From Vibrio splendidus (GTDB taxonomy: Bacteria; Pseudomonadota; Gammaproteobacteria; Enterobacterales; Vibrionaceae), in the NCBI RefSeq assembly GCF_003345295.1, contig NZ_CP031056.1, positions 310,001 to 374,000 of the forward strand: a stretch of DNA of 64,000 nt, given 5' to 3'. The position numbers were made by a program, and so were the translations under genes. The notes under the pieces are model-generated. The model did no database searches. It saw only the letters and a program-made list of their open reading frames with translations, and was not told where the DNA came from. Positions 53,622 through 62,930 of this stretch are shown here, in pieces. Position 1 is the stretch's first letter, and each line of letters opens with the position of its first letter.

Positions 53622-55331
53622 CTATTGAGCGTTGTGTATCGTTTTGCCTTCGAATACTGTTGTTATGACTTCGGTTTCTCCAATCTCAGAAGGCTCTGCC
53701 TCAAACACGTTCTGGCTTAACACCAGCATATCTGCTGACTTTCCGACTTCAATTGAGCCACTTTGTTTATCAATGCGCTGAGCCATTGCCCCATTGATGG
53801 TATACATTTCTATAGCTTGCTCGATAGTGACACGTTGTTCTGGCCAAAGTGTTTCATCAGGGCTTAAACCATTTGGATCCTGACGAGTCACCATCGATTC
53901 CATTGCTTTCCAAGGGTTTACGTCTGGTGAAACTGGCCAATCAGAACCTCCAGTTGGTAAAGAGCCGTTCTCTGAGAGTGTCTTCATTTCACAGTTTCGT
54001 GTTGCGCGTTCTTTGCCTAATATTTTCTCTAAGCCGGTTTGAATTGGGCTTGGATACCAGAAAATTGGCGAGAAGTTGGGCACAACATTGAGCTCTGAAA
54101 ATCGAGCTATATCGCTAGGGTCGACAATACACGCATGAGCAATTTCATGCCTTAGACCAGAATTTCCTTGTAGCTCACGCATTTTTTCCACGGCATTGAG
54201 CATCGTTCTGCTTGCTCGGTCACCGACTGCGTGTACTTGGGTGGTGTAGCCGTTACTGTCTAACCACATCAGGTTAGTGGCCAGTAATGTTTCTGAGTAG
54301 TTGAGTGTGCCGAGAATTTTTTGTTCTACAGGGTTGTAGGGTGCCAACATCGCTGCTGTTTTGGTCGGTGGGATGCCATCGAGCGTCATCTTGGCAAACA
54401 TAGTATTGAGGTGGCCAGAGCTAGGTTTCGCCATCTTTTTAAACGCTTGCTGTTTTTGCTCTTGGGTGAGGTTGTTGTCACTCGGCCAACCCCAAGAGAG
54501 TGCGACGTTTGCTGTGAGCGAGCCTTCGTCATCTAGAGCTTTCCAGGCCTTGTATTCCTTGTCAAAAACATATGAATCTTTAACGCCAATAATACCAACT
54601 TTGTTTAACTCAGAGATTGCCTTTTGAGCGGCCATTTTATAGTCAGTGTCGGTGCGAGGTGGCACAACGGCTTGCAGTGGCTTACCTGCTTGCTCAAGAA
54701 AGAATCCAGTTAATGCTTTGTTGTTGTCTGTAATTACAAGGTTACCATAGGTATCCGCATAGCCTGCAGTGATACCGGCCTTGTCCATTGCTGCAGTGTT
54801 CGCCCACACATTGTGGTGACTGAAATCAGTGAGCAATACCGGTCGCCCTTGAGATGCCTTATCCAATTTTTTTAAAGTTTCGGCATTCGCGTGTTGTAGT
54901 GTCTCTGCACTCCAACTACCGCCGATTATCCAGTTCCCTTCTGGAATACTTTGAGCACATCCTTCAACGGTCTTAAAGATCTCATCAAGAGAGGCCGATT
55001 GTGGGAAGTTGCATTCAAACAGCAGTTTCTCACCCGCTCCAATAGGATGAATATGACTATCGTATAGGCCGGGAACAACGGTGCTGCCCTTTAGGTCGAT
55101 GACCGTAGCTTGACTAGGATCTTTAAGGCTTTGTAGTGCATTGTCACCCACATAGGTGAAAATACCATCCTTAATGATCAGGGATTTTGCATTGTGATCT
55201 GGCGCTACTCCCGTATAGATATTGCCATTGACGTACGCAATGGTGGTTGTAGCGCTACTTGTAGCGTTAACCGAGTAGGAAAGTGTCGCGATAAGTGCCG
55301 AAAGCAGCAAAGGTGGGTAAGTCGTCTTCAT
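53622..55331 (-). CDS. Exported amidohydrolase (YtcJ-like, Amidohydro_3)
   Basis: 569 residues, AGGGGA before the ATG. Signal peptide to about residue 24 (SYSVNATSS). Metal-binding DSHIHP follows the beta-sandwich start (VVPGLYDSHIHPIG), and later motifs are TQVHAVGDRA, HEIAHACIVDPSD and GGSDWPVSPDVNPW. This is the YtcJ/LAF3 branch that hydrolyses amide or related C-N bonds of unknown compounds. Being exported is less usual for the group. A divergent MarR gene with twin operators is the likely regulator. Confidence 0.9.
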   Translation of the reverse strand: MKTTYPPLLLSALIATLSYSVNATSSATTTIAYVNGNIYTGVAPDHNAKSLIIKDGIFTYVGDNALQSLKDPSQATVIDLKGSTVVPGLYDSHIHPIGAGEKLLFECNFPQSASLDEIFKTVEGCAQSIPEGNWIIGGSWSAETLQHANAETLKKLDKASQGRPVLLTDFSHHNVWANTAAMDKAGITAGYADTYGNLVITDNNKALTGFFLEQAGKPLQAVVPPRTDTDYKMAAQKAISELNKVGIIGVKDSYVFDKEYKAWKALDDEGSLTANVALSWGWPSDNNLTQEQKQQAFKKMAKPSSGHLNTMFAKMTLDGIPPTKTAAMLAPYNPVEQKILGTLNYSETLLATNLMWLDSNGYTTQVHAVGDRASRTMLNAVEKMRELQGNSGLRHEIAHACIVDPSDIARFSELNVVPNFSPIFWYPSPIQTGLEKILGKERATRNCEMKTLSENGSLPTGGSDWPVSPDVNPWKAMESMVTRQDPNGLSPDETLWPEQRVTIEQAIEMYTINGAMAQRIDKQSGSIEVGKSADMLVLSQNVFEAEPSEIGETEVITTVFEGKTIHNAQ

Positions 55332-55494
55332 GCGTATCCCCTGTTATGTGTGAACGTTATGGATGGCGAAAATAGTAATTGTCGGCAGCTTCTAATAAGT
55401 CACAAATAGCCCCAGCGCCTTGTTACTCAGTATTTAATTACTGGTATTTAGTGTTTTATTACTGTTAAGCGGACTGTATTTGTAAGATAATTAG

Positions 55495-55537
55495 TTGATA
55501 TGTCAACATTCTCGCACTCGATTGGTTGATATGTCAA
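55495..55537 (+). promoter_or_regulatory. Two MarR-type operators
   Basis: TTGATATGTCAA occurs at 55495-55506 and again at 55526-55537, each a near-palindrome (TTGA-NNNN-TCAA) with centres 31 bases apart, about three helical turns. They lie 25-65 bases before the MarR GTG and in the divergent amidohydrolase promoter region. Confidence 0.85.
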
Positions 55538-55561
55538 CTAATTATTATTGAGGACAATTAA

Positions 55562-55999
55562 GTGAGCCCAAGAAAAGATCCAATAAGCAGACAAGTTTCT
55601 ATTCTTTATCGACAAGAGCTAAGTATCGTAAGCCACTTGTTAGAACAGCATGATATTTCATTTTCTCAGTTGCCATTCGTTATGGAGTTATACACTGCTC
55701 AAGGGGTATCTCAGGAAGTGCTGGTTTCGAAGGTGCAGGTTGATAAAGCCATGGCGACTCGAGTATTGAAACAGCTCGTCGACAAAGGGTTGATTACTCG
55801 TAAGCGTAACCCAAACGACGCTCGTTCTAAGTTGGTTTATCCAACAGAAAAGGCATTAGAGCTTAAGCCAAAACTGATCAAAATCATTGGCGACTGGAAT
55901 GATATTCTGAGTGCTGGAATTAGCGAGGAAGAGTTAGAGATAGTGAAGCGAGTTAATCGCCAAATGATTAATAATGTGAAAGAGACATTCGCTAAGTAA
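55562..55999 (+). CDS. MarR-family transcriptional regulator
   Basis: 145 residues from GTG with GAGGA nine bases upstream. Winged helix-turn-helix: VSQEVLVSKVQVDKAMATRVLKQLVDKG, wing LITRKRNPNDARSKLVYPTE. The DxRxK-type wing is conserved. It is likely to repress itself and the amidohydrolase gene through the twin operators. The ligand may be an aromatic or phenolic compound as is usual for MarR proteins. Confidence 0.92.
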   Translation: MSPRKDPISRQVSILYRQELSIVSHLLEQHDISFSQLPFVMELYTAQGVSQEVLVSKVQVDKAMATRVLKQLVDKGLITRKRNPNDARSKLVYPTEKALELKPKLIKIIGDWNDILSAGISEEELEIVKRVNRQMINNVKETFAK

Positions 56000-56309
56000 G
56001 TTTTTATACCCAGACTGCTATATAGCATGTCGGTCAAAACTTAATTAAGTAGTTAGTAAACCAGCGGAGTCCACTTTAATCTGCGTTTGCCGATTTTGCT
56101 ACTTGCTTGTTTTTTGCGAAGAACGATAGGGTTATGGTTGTTTATTGTTCGCTTTTGAAAGTTTTTATGGTTTTCAACGGTCGTTAATTAATGAAGCGAT
56201 GCTTTGTTCATTAACTAAGGCTTTATCGGTAGGTAAGGCTTTAGTTAATGACTGAGGTATCTGCGTTTTTAAGCACTATGCTTTAGTCATGACTAAAAGA
56301 GGACTAATT
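56000..56309. other. Intergenic region with an inverted repeat
   Basis: 310 bases. TTAACTAA and TTAGTTAA (around 56210-56250) flank two AAGGCTTTA copies. No gene; it may hold the promoter of the small lipoprotein. Confidence 0.4.
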
Positions 56310-56429
56310 ATGAAATGGCTTATCTTATCTGTAACGCTATTGTTTGTGGCAGGATGCCAATCGACAGGCTCTGACACATCTTCACATGATCAAATGAATA
56401 AAGTGGATACGAGTGGGTGTAGTAGTTAA
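56310..56429 (+). CDS. Small lipoprotein, 39 residues
   Basis: ATG at 56310 with AGAGG seven bases upstream. MKWLILSVTLLFVAGC is a lipoprotein signal with lipobox VAGC (Cys16), and about 23 polar residues (Ser, Asp, Gln) follow, ending in SGCSS. A terminator lies 75 bases downstream. Too short to place in a family, similar in form to the entericidin-like or other small envelope lipoproteins. A real gene on the strength of signal, ribosome-binding site and terminator. Confidence 0.72.
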   Translation: MKWLILSVTLLFVAGCQSTGSDTSSHDQMNKVDTSGCSS

Positions 56430-56503
56430 TCTCTTTTTCAGAAACACCTTTTTAGCTGCTGTTATTATCATTTTTGTCACTGTTCTTATAAAGACCCCCC
56501 TCT

Positions 56504-56536
56504 AAAAAGCCTTGTGATTCCACGAGGCTTTCTTCT
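56504..56536 (+). terminator. Terminator of the small lipoprotein gene
   Basis: AAAGCCT-TGTG, loop ATTC, CAC-G-AGGCTTT and T-rich tail. Confidence 0.8.
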
Positions 56537-56700
56537 ATGTAAAACAGCGTATCCCACCGACTGATGTTGTAAATTTGTGAATCTGAATTGTCTATATTCT
56601 AGGCTGTGTACTGGATCTCATTTGTTATTTGAAGCACTTGCTAAGGTTAATAATGAAATGTGCTTAATACCAATCACTTTACTCAACTTAAGAGGTTTCT

Positions 56701-56937
56701 ATGCTAGGTGAAAATCACTCTCTTGTTCACGAATTTCCTGAAATGACAGACAAAATTGCTGAGCTTGCTAAAACTGACGATGGCTTTGCAGCAGATATGA
56801 AGACATACGACAACCTTGATAAAGAGATTCGTAAACTAGAGCTGAAAGATTCACCCATTGATGACGGCTCGATGCACCAACTAAAACATGATCGTTCTGA
56901 GCTTAAAGATTCACTGCATGCTCGTTTAATTGCCTAG
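56701..56937 (+). CDS. YdcH-family (DUF465) small protein
   Basis: 78 residues. The family pattern is HSLVHEFPEMTDKIAELAKT, then a heptad-rich helix (FAADMKTYDNLDKEIRKLEL) and LKHDRSELKDSLHARL. Proteins of this kind are cytoplasmic helical hairpins of unknown role. AAGAGG precedes the ATG. A terminator follows. Confidence 0.9.
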   Translation: MLGENHSLVHEFPEMTDKIAELAKTDDGFAADMKTYDNLDKEIRKLELKDSPIDDGSMHQLKHDRSELKDSLHARLIA

Positions 56938-57003
56938 CTAGCGGGTTGTTTTGCTGAATAGCTAAATTAAATAGTTAGTTAGCGGATTGCAGATTGAGAC
57001 AAT

Positions 57004-57027
57004 AAAAACTCCTTCGGGAGTTTTTTT
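57004..57027 (+). terminator. Terminator of the YdcH-like gene
   Basis: AAAACTCC, loop TTCG, GGAGTTTT then three further T. Confidence 0.93.
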
Positions 57028-57140
57028 CGTTTCTGCGTTCCAGTCTCTATCGAACGCATGAGAATATTTAGATACAAGAAACCGTGGATATAGGCAAACT
57101 CAATTAGCACTAAGATTTTGTAAATAAATAGGGCGGATGT

Positions 57141-57171
57141 AAAAAAGCTTAGCGCGGGGGACGCTAAGCTT
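57141..57171 (-). terminator. Terminator of glpD
   Basis: On the minus strand a 10-bp stem (AAGCTTAGCG and complement), 7-base loop, then TTTT. Confidence 0.9.
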
Positions 57172-57213
57172 CGTTGTTAAGTATGTTCTTGAACCATGTT
57201 TAGGCTGGTGGGG

Positions 57214-58773
57214 TTAGCCTACTTGAGAAAAGCTCACTACCTTGCTTTGTAGTTTCTCTTTCAGGTAATCCGTTACTGCTTGCTGCTCTGATTCACTCAT
57301 GTACAGGCCAAGCTTGGTTCTGCGCCACAAGATGTCTTCGTCAGTCATCGCCATCTCTTCATTGATCAAGTAATCGATTTCAACTTGATAAACGCCATGG
57401 GCTTCGCTTGAGAATTGGCTGCCAAGGTCAGCTTCGCTATTCGCACCTTCCAGTAGTTTCCACGTGTAAGTTCCGAATTGAGTCACGTAGCGAAGCAGCA
57501 ACGCTTCAGATGCCCAAGGGTATTTAGTATGGATCATCTTCGCAAGTTGCTCTCTGCTACAGCTGAAGTTACCACCTGGAAGCGTGTTGTTGGCTGTCCA
57601 AGGCGCACCCATATTGGTTAGGTGTGGTTCTAACTTCTTAAGTGCTGCTTCGCCTAGCTTACGATAAGTGGTCAACTTGCCACCGAAGATCGAAAGCAGT
57701 GGTGCTTGATCGAGCTCTGCGTCCAATTCCAATGTGTAGTCACGAGTGATCGCTTGTGGTGAATCAGATTCGTCGTCACAAAGTGGTCTTACGCCACTGT
57801 ATGTCCAAACCACGTCTTCACGGCCAAGCTGTTTAACAAAGTGCTGGTTAACGATATCAATCAAGTAATCCACTTCTACATCATCAATTGCGACGTTACG
57901 TGGGTCGCCTTTGTATTCAAGGTCGGTAGTGCCGATGATCGAGAACTTATCTAGGTAAGGGATCATGAACACAATACGATTGTCTTTGTTTTGCAGAATG
58001 TACGCTTGTGGTTCGTCGTGAATGCGTGGCACAACAATGTGCGAGCCTTTGATCAGACGAATATTACGAGGCGAAGCCTGCTCTAATCCATCATCAAAGA
58101 ACTGTTTAACCCAAGGACCAGCAGCGTTAACCAGCGCTTTTGCTTTGCGTTCAAAGCGTTGGTTTGTCATCACATCAAGGATCGTCACATGCCAAATACC
58201 ACCTTCGCGGTGCGCTTTTTCAACACGGCAGTAGTTACGTACTTCTGCGTTGTTCTCTTTTGCTGCTAATACGTTGAGCAACACCATACGAGCATCGTCA
58301 ACCCAGCAATCTGAGTATTCGAAGCCTGTCTTCATTTCTGGTTTCAGTAGCCCTGATTTTGCTAGGTTGACTGTCTTACTTCCAGGAAGAGTGGTGCGCT
58401 TACCCAAGTTATCGTAAAGGAATAGGCCACAGCGAATCATCCAAGCTGGGCGTAAAAATGGTCGATGAGGTAAACGGAAACGCATTGGCTGAGCAACGTG
58501 AGGCGCTTTTCTTAACAAGACTTCACGTTCAGCGAGTGCTTCCGAAACCAAACGAAATTCGTAATGTTCAAGGTAGCGTAGGCCACCGTGGATAAGCTTT
58601 GAGCTAGCAGAAGACGTCGCAGATGCGAAATCATTTGCTTCGTATAAGCCAACGTTTAGACCACGACCCGATGCATCTGCCGCGATGCCTGCACCATTGA
58701 TGCCGCCGCCAATCACGATCAAGTCTAAAGTGGAAGATGTACTGTTGTTTGAATTATTTTGTTGAGCACTCAT
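57214..58773 (-). CDS. glpD: Aerobic glycerol-3-phosphate dehydrogenase
   Basis: 519 residues from the ATG at 58773 (AGAGG nine bases upstream); a longer frame to 58848 is not supported. FAD-binding LIVIGGGINGAGIAADASGRG, RLIKGSHIVVPRI, SIIGTTDLEY and SIFGGKLTTYRKLGE are typical. It oxidises glycerol-3-phosphate to dihydroxyacetone phosphate at the inner membrane, passing electrons to quinone. GlpR-like sites precede it and glpR lies upstream on the same strand but separated by a terminator. Confidence 0.96.
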   Translation of the reverse strand: MSAQQNNSNNSTSSTLDLIVIGGGINGAGIAADASGRGLNVGLYEANDFASATSSASSKLIHGGLRYLEHYEFRLVSEALAEREVLLRKAPHVAQPMRFRLPHRPFLRPAWMIRCGLFLYDNLGKRTTLPGSKTVNLAKSGLLKPEMKTGFEYSDCWVDDARMVLLNVLAAKENNAEVRNYCRVEKAHREGGIWHVTILDVMTNQRFERKAKALVNAAGPWVKQFFDDGLEQASPRNIRLIKGSHIVVPRIHDEPQAYILQNKDNRIVFMIPYLDKFSIIGTTDLEYKGDPRNVAIDDVEVDYLIDIVNQHFVKQLGREDVVWTYSGVRPLCDDESDSPQAITRDYTLELDAELDQAPLLSIFGGKLTTYRKLGEAALKKLEPHLTNMGAPWTANNTLPGGNFSCSREQLAKMIHTKYPWASEALLLRYVTQFGTYTWKLLEGANSEADLGSQFSSEAHGVYQVEIDYLINEEMAMTDEDILWRRTKLGLYMSESEQQAVTDYLKEKLQSKVVSFSQVG

Positions 58774-58829
58774 GGTTTTGACCTCTTCTGAGCGAACGAG
58801 CATTTTAGAACATAATTGAATCCTATATG

Positions 58830-58872
58830 AACTTTCGTTTGCGGTCATTTATTATTTTCGTTTATGCGCGTT
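58830..58872 (-). promoter_or_regulatory. GlpR-like sites upstream of glpD
   Basis: On the plus strand TATTTTCGTT (58853-58862) matches the GlpR half-site WATKYTCGWW fully and is directly followed by TATGCGCGTT (one mismatch); AACTTTCGTT at 58830-58839 also matches with one mismatch. The consensus is recalled from E. coli. Confidence 0.6.
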
Positions 58873-58889
58873 TTATGTGATTTGGGCAT

Positions 58890-58920
58890 AAAAAAACCTC
58901 TGCTTATGAAAGCAGAGGTT
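58890..58920 (-). terminator. Terminator of glpR
   Basis: On the minus strand AACCTCTGC and GCAGAGGTT arms, 8-base loop, then T run. Confidence 0.9.
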
Positions 58921-59042
58921 CAAATAAGTCTAATTCGAGCATAGAAGCGACAGTGGTAGTGAGCAAGTTTTACTTTTTTAACTTTTCTATAAAGAATCGT
59001 GATTCATTTAAGAAAGTGGCGTCACTGAGCTCTTATGTTTAG

Positions 59043-59828
59043 TTATTCGCTCATAGGACGAGCGGTATCGATCACTTCTAATGGTATTGCTGAATCTTTA
59101 AGGATGTTGAGAATCTCTTCCGGTGGCTGCTTGTTGGTAAAGACCATGTGCGCTTGAGAGATATTACCGAGCTTAACCATCGCGTTACGGCCAAACTTAG
59201 TGTGGTCGACGGCTAAGAAGATGCTGCGACTGTTTTCGATGATAGCTTGTTTCACACGAACTTCGTGGTAATCAAAGTCGAGCAGTGAGCCATCAAAGTC
59301 GATGCCGCTGATGCCCAAAATACCGAAATCAAGGCGGAACTGCTTTACGAAATCGAGTGTCGCTTCGCCAACTATACCGCCATCACGGTTTCTCACTTCG
59401 CCACCCGCCAAGATAACCTTGATCTCTGGGTTCGGTAGAAGGATGCTGGCAACGTTAATGTTGTTGGTGACGACTCTTAGTTGTTTGTGGTTTTTGTTGA
59501 GTGCGCGTGCCACCGATTCTGGCGTGGTACCGATATCAACGAATAGGGTTGCACCATCTGGGATGTGCTTAACCAGTTCGTCGGCGATCACGTCTTTTTC
59601 GTTGAAGTTAAGCGCTTTACGCGTGTTATACGAGGTGTTTTCCGAGCTTAAAGGAATGGTTGCACCACCATGATAGCGACGAATTTTGTTGCTGTCGGCA
59701 AGTTCATTGAGGTCTCGTCTGATGGTTTGTGGGCTGACATCGAACTTTTCAACGAGCTCTTCGGTACTCACATATCCTTGTGTTTTTACCAGATCTACAA
59801 TCTGCTGGTGTCTTGGTATCTGCTTCAC
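59043..59828 (-). CDS. glpR: DeoR-family repressor of the glycerol regulon
   Basis: 261 residues from GTG. N-terminal DeoR helix-turn-helix (YVSTEELVEKFDVSPQTIRR, DLNELADSNKIRRYHGGA), C-terminal sugar-phosphate domain (DGATLFVDIGTTPESVARAL, LGISGIDFDGSLLDFDYHEV). In relatives, glycerol-3-phosphate releases it from the operator. It lies between glpK and glpD, all on the minus strand, and matching sites occur before glpF and glpD. Confidence 0.92.
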   Translation of the reverse strand: MKQIPRHQQIVDLVKTQGYVSTEELVEKFDVSPQTIRRDLNELADSNKIRRYHGGATIPLSSENTSYNTRKALNFNEKDVIADELVKHIPDGATLFVDIGTTPESVARALNKNHKQLRVVTNNINVASILLPNPEIKVILAGGEVRNRDGGIVGEATLDFVKQFRLDFGILGISGIDFDGSLLDFDYHEVRVKQAIIENSRSIFLAVDHTKFGRNAMVKLGNISQAHMVFTNKQPPEEILNILKDSAIPLEVIDTARPMSE

Positions 59829-59995
59829 TTAACTTACCACTCCCTGCGCGCAAAGGGCTCTAGCGCGTCAAAATCGAAAATATAAACTCACGCTATTGTG
59901 CTCGAATTGATGAAAAGAGAGAAGTAATGATGGTAAGGAATCATGTCTAAACCGCAAAAACGCTGCGCAAAACGCAGAATTTGAGCCTGAAACGC

Positions 59996-60025
59996 AAAAA
60001 AGAGCACAAAATAGTGCTCTTTTTA
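59996..60025 (-). terminator. Terminator of the glpFK operon
   Basis: AAAAAGAGCAC and GTGCTCTTTTT arms (11 bp) with a 6-base loop; works on the minus strand about 95 bases after the glpK stop. Confidence 0.9.
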
Positions 60026-60120
60026 GTTTCGTTTGCTGAGGTTCGAACAATCTAGTCGATTAGATTACTCGAGTTCCTAGGTCAGCGGCTAATGATTAAC
60101 GATTAGCTGAATAATCAGTA

Positions 60121-61644
60121 TTACTCGTTGTCATCGTCATCGTGCAGCTCAGACCAAACCTGTGCACACTTGATAGCACGTTTCCAACCTTTGTAACGGC
60201 GGTTACGCTTCTCTTCGTCGTGGTGCGGCATGAATGTGCGGTCAAGAACGGCTTTGTCCTGAAGCTCATCAATGCTGTCCCAGAAACCAACCGCTAGGCC
60301 GGCAAGGTAAGCGGCGCCCAGAGCGGTTACTTCCGTTACTTCAGGGCGGTGAACTTCAGTATCCAGCACATCTGATTGGAATTGCATTAGGAAGTTATTC
60401 GCTACTGCGCCGCCATCAACACGTAGTTTCGCTAGCTTGATGCCAGAGTCAGCTTGCATTGCGTCAAGTACGTCACGTGTTTGGTAAGCAATACCTTCCA
60501 ACGTTGCACGGATGATGTGGTTAGAGTTAACACCACGAGTTAGGCCGACAATCGTACCGCGAGCGTAAGCATCCCAGTATGGAGCGCCTAAACCAGTAAA
60601 CGCAGGGACTACGTAAACGCCGTTTGAAGAATCTACTTTGGTTGCGAAGTACTCAGAGTCTTCTGCGCCAGCCAGTAGCTTCATTTCATCACGTAGCCAT
60701 TGGATTGATGCGCCGCCCATGAATACTGCACCTTCAAGTGCGTATGCAGGCTCACCTTTAGGACCACATGCTAGCGTTGTTAGTAGGCCGTTCTTTGATG
60801 TTACTTTCTCTTGGCCTGTGTTCATTAGAAGGAAACAACCTGTGCCGTAAGTGTTCTTAGCTTGGCCTGCTTCTACACACATTTGACCGTAAAGTGCAGC
60901 TTGTTGGTCACCCGCAATACCCGCGATTGGGATACGAGTACCGCCTTTACCACCAAGGTTCGTTTGACCGTAAACCTCAGAAGAGCGCTTCACTTCAGGC
61001 ATCATGATTGCTGGAATGCCCATTTCATCAAGTAGCTTCTGATCCCAGCATAGGTCGTTGATGTTGAACAACATAGTACGTGACGCGTTGGTGTAATCCG
61101 TAACGTGTACACGTCCTTGAGTCATTTTCCAAACCAACCAAGTATCAACCGTACCGAACAATAGTTTGCCAGCTTCAGCGTCTTCACGAGCGCCTTCAAC
61201 GTTGTCTAGAATCCATTTTACTTTGGTACCTGAGAAATACGGGTCAAGGACTAAGCCAGTATTGTCACGTACGTAGTCTTCTAGGCCACGCGCTTTTAGG
61301 TCTTCACAGATGTCTGCAGTACGGCGACACTGCCATACGATTGCGTTATAAACAGGCTTGCCGGTCTCTTTGTTCCAAACAATGGTGGTTTCACGTTGGT
61401 TCGTGATACCGATACCCGCTAGCTCATCGCTGCGGATGCCTGCTTTAGCAAGAGCTTCAACCAATGTAGAGCTTTGAGTCGCCCAGATTTCCATTGGATC
61501 ATGCTCAACCCAACCCGCTTTCGGGTAAATCTGAGTGAATTCTCGTTGAGAAGAACTAACGATGTTTGCATCGTGATCGAGGATTACAGCGCGAGAACTT
61601 GTGGTGCCTTGGTCTAGGGCAACAATGTATTTTTGCTCGGTCAT
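60121..61644 (-). CDS. glpK: Glycerol kinase
   Basis: 507 residues, normal length. ALDQGTTSSRAVILD (ATP phosphate loop), GITNQRETTIVWNKETGKPV, SGTKVKWILDN, and DGGAVANNFLMQFQSD are FGGY-kinase marks of GlpK. It phosphorylates glycerol to glycerol-3-phosphate. AAAGGA precedes the ATG. It is 59 bases after glpF and likely in one operon with it. The C-terminus is acidic (HDDDDNE). Confidence 0.96.
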   Translation of the reverse strand: MTEQKYIVALDQGTTSSRAVILDHDANIVSSSQREFTQIYPKAGWVEHDPMEIWATQSSTLVEALAKAGIRSDELAGIGITNQRETTIVWNKETGKPVYNAIVWQCRRTADICEDLKARGLEDYVRDNTGLVLDPYFSGTKVKWILDNVEGAREDAEAGKLLFGTVDTWLVWKMTQGRVHVTDYTNASRTMLFNINDLCWDQKLLDEMGIPAIMMPEVKRSSEVYGQTNLGGKGGTRIPIAGIAGDQQAALYGQMCVEAGQAKNTYGTGCFLLMNTGQEKVTSKNGLLTTLACGPKGEPAYALEGAVFMGGASIQWLRDEMKLLAGAEDSEYFATKVDSSNGVYVVPAFTGLGAPYWDAYARGTIVGLTRGVNSNHIIRATLEGIAYQTRDVLDAMQADSGIKLAKLRVDGGAVANNFLMQFQSDVLDTEVHRPEVTEVTALGAAYLAGLAVGFWDSIDELQDKAVLDRTFMPHHDEEKRNRRYKGWKRAIKCAQVWSELHDDDDNE

Positions 61645-61703
61645 GGTAAGAATCCTTTTTCTTTTGTTATTTATATTTTAGTAAATGTAAGGTCGCTTAG
61701 GGA

Positions 61704-62558
61704 TTAAGCTTGAGCTTGTTCAGCTTCTTCTTCTGTTTCACATTGGTTTGGAATTGTGCAGCCTTGGCCTTCTACTGGTAGGTAAGCACCGATAACACGT
61801 GGGTACAACCAACCACCAAAACACGCACCAGCAATTGGAGCAAGAATTGGAACGATGAAGTAAGGAATATCACGAGCACCGCTTAGTGCGAAATCCCAAC
61901 CTGCAAAGTAAGCGAACAGTTTTGGTCCGAAGTCACGAGCAGGGTTCATTGCAAAGCCCGTCAGTGGACCTAAAGAACCACCGATAACCGCGATAAGAAT
62001 ACCGATCAGTAGAGGGTTCATTGCACCGCGAGATGCGCCGTTGTTCTCATCACCTAACGCTAAAATGGCAAACATCAACACTGCAGTAATCACGAATTCC
62101 ACAGCAAAAGCGCCGAAGAAAGAAAGTGAAGCATGTGGGTAAGTCGAGAAGATACCAGCAGTTGATAGTGCGTCTTGGCTGCTACGAACGAAGTTATGTG
62201 CGATTTCGTAGTCAGTAAATAGGTTGCTGTACAGGCTGTAAACCAATGCTGCAGAGCAGAAAGCGCCAAGCAGTTGCGAAATGATGTAAGGCACCACTTT
62301 CGCTTTATCAAAGCCATGGAACATGGCCAGTGCAATCGTTACGGCTGGGTTGATGTGCGCGCCTGAAACGCCGGCAGTACAGTAAATTGCAATCGCAACA
62401 CCGAAGCCCCAGATGATGCTGATTTCCCATTGTCCGAATGTCGCACCAGTTAATACCAGAGCGGCCACACAGCCAACGCCAAAGAATATGAGTAATCCTG
62501 TACCGATAAATTCAGCCAAGCATTGCCCAAATAAAGAAGGGTGTTTGTTTGTTGTCAT
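61704..62558 (-). CDS. glpF: Glycerol uptake facilitator
   Basis: 284 residues. Six helices and two half-helices with NPA motifs: GAHINPAVTIAL and FAMNPARDFGPK, the Asp after the second NPAR being typical of glycerol facilitators rather than water channels. C-terminal acidic tail. AAAAAGGA before the ATG. First gene of the glpFK operon, preceded by GlpR-like sites. Confidence 0.96.
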   Translation of the reverse strand: MTTNKHPSLFGQCLAEFIGTGLLIFFGVGCVAALVLTGATFGQWEISIIWGFGVAIAIYCTAGVSGAHINPAVTIALAMFHGFDKAKVVPYIISQLLGAFCSAALVYSLYSNLFTDYEIAHNFVRSSQDALSTAGIFSTYPHASLSFFGAFAVEFVITAVLMFAILALGDENNGASRGAMNPLLIGILIAVIGGSLGPLTGFAMNPARDFGPKLFAYFAGWDFALSGARDIPYFIVPILAPIAGACFGGWLYPRVIGAYLPVEGQGCTIPNQCETEEEAEQAQA

Positions 62559-62606
62559 GTTCGAGTCCTTTTTAGTTTTGCTTATCTAGCACGTGTATTG
62601 TGCATA

Positions 62607-62636
62607 TATTTGCGAACTCGAAAATAAACGAACATC
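62607..62636 (-). promoter_or_regulatory. GlpR-like operator upstream of glpF
   Basis: TATTTGCGAA-CTCGAAAATA (62607-62626) is a 20-bp near-palindrome matching WATKYTCGWW-WWCGARMATW with two mismatches, followed directly by a third half-site AACGAACATC. It is about 50-80 bases before the glpF ATG. Confidence 0.7.
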
Positions 62637-62930
62637 AAAAGTGAGCGTTTGAGCATAAAATTGTTAATTAAAGTCACTTGAAATGTTAATCCGAACACTT
62701 TTGCTCGAAAAAGATGCTCGCATGAACGTCATTGCTCGAATTGATAGGTTGCGAAGCCGCTCAAACTACCTATATGTAAATGAATGCGCAACTGGTACGA
62801 GGAGTTTATGTTTGGATTTGTGATGCTACTTCGTGAGTGGCGGATTATTAGACTTAATTAGGGAGGGCTGTGTGATGTTTTTGCTATGTAACAAGGGCGT
62901 TAACAAATGAGCTTATATGCATAAATGAAT

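Noticed and set aside
59868..60050. 60-residue Cys/Phe-rich ORF between glpR and glpK
   Set aside because: Overlaps the glpFK terminator and glpR promoter; composition not protein-like.
62886..62906. GGGCGTTAACAA resembling an integron attC end
   Set aside because: Only about eight bases match and no partner R'' half or cassette gene is nearby.
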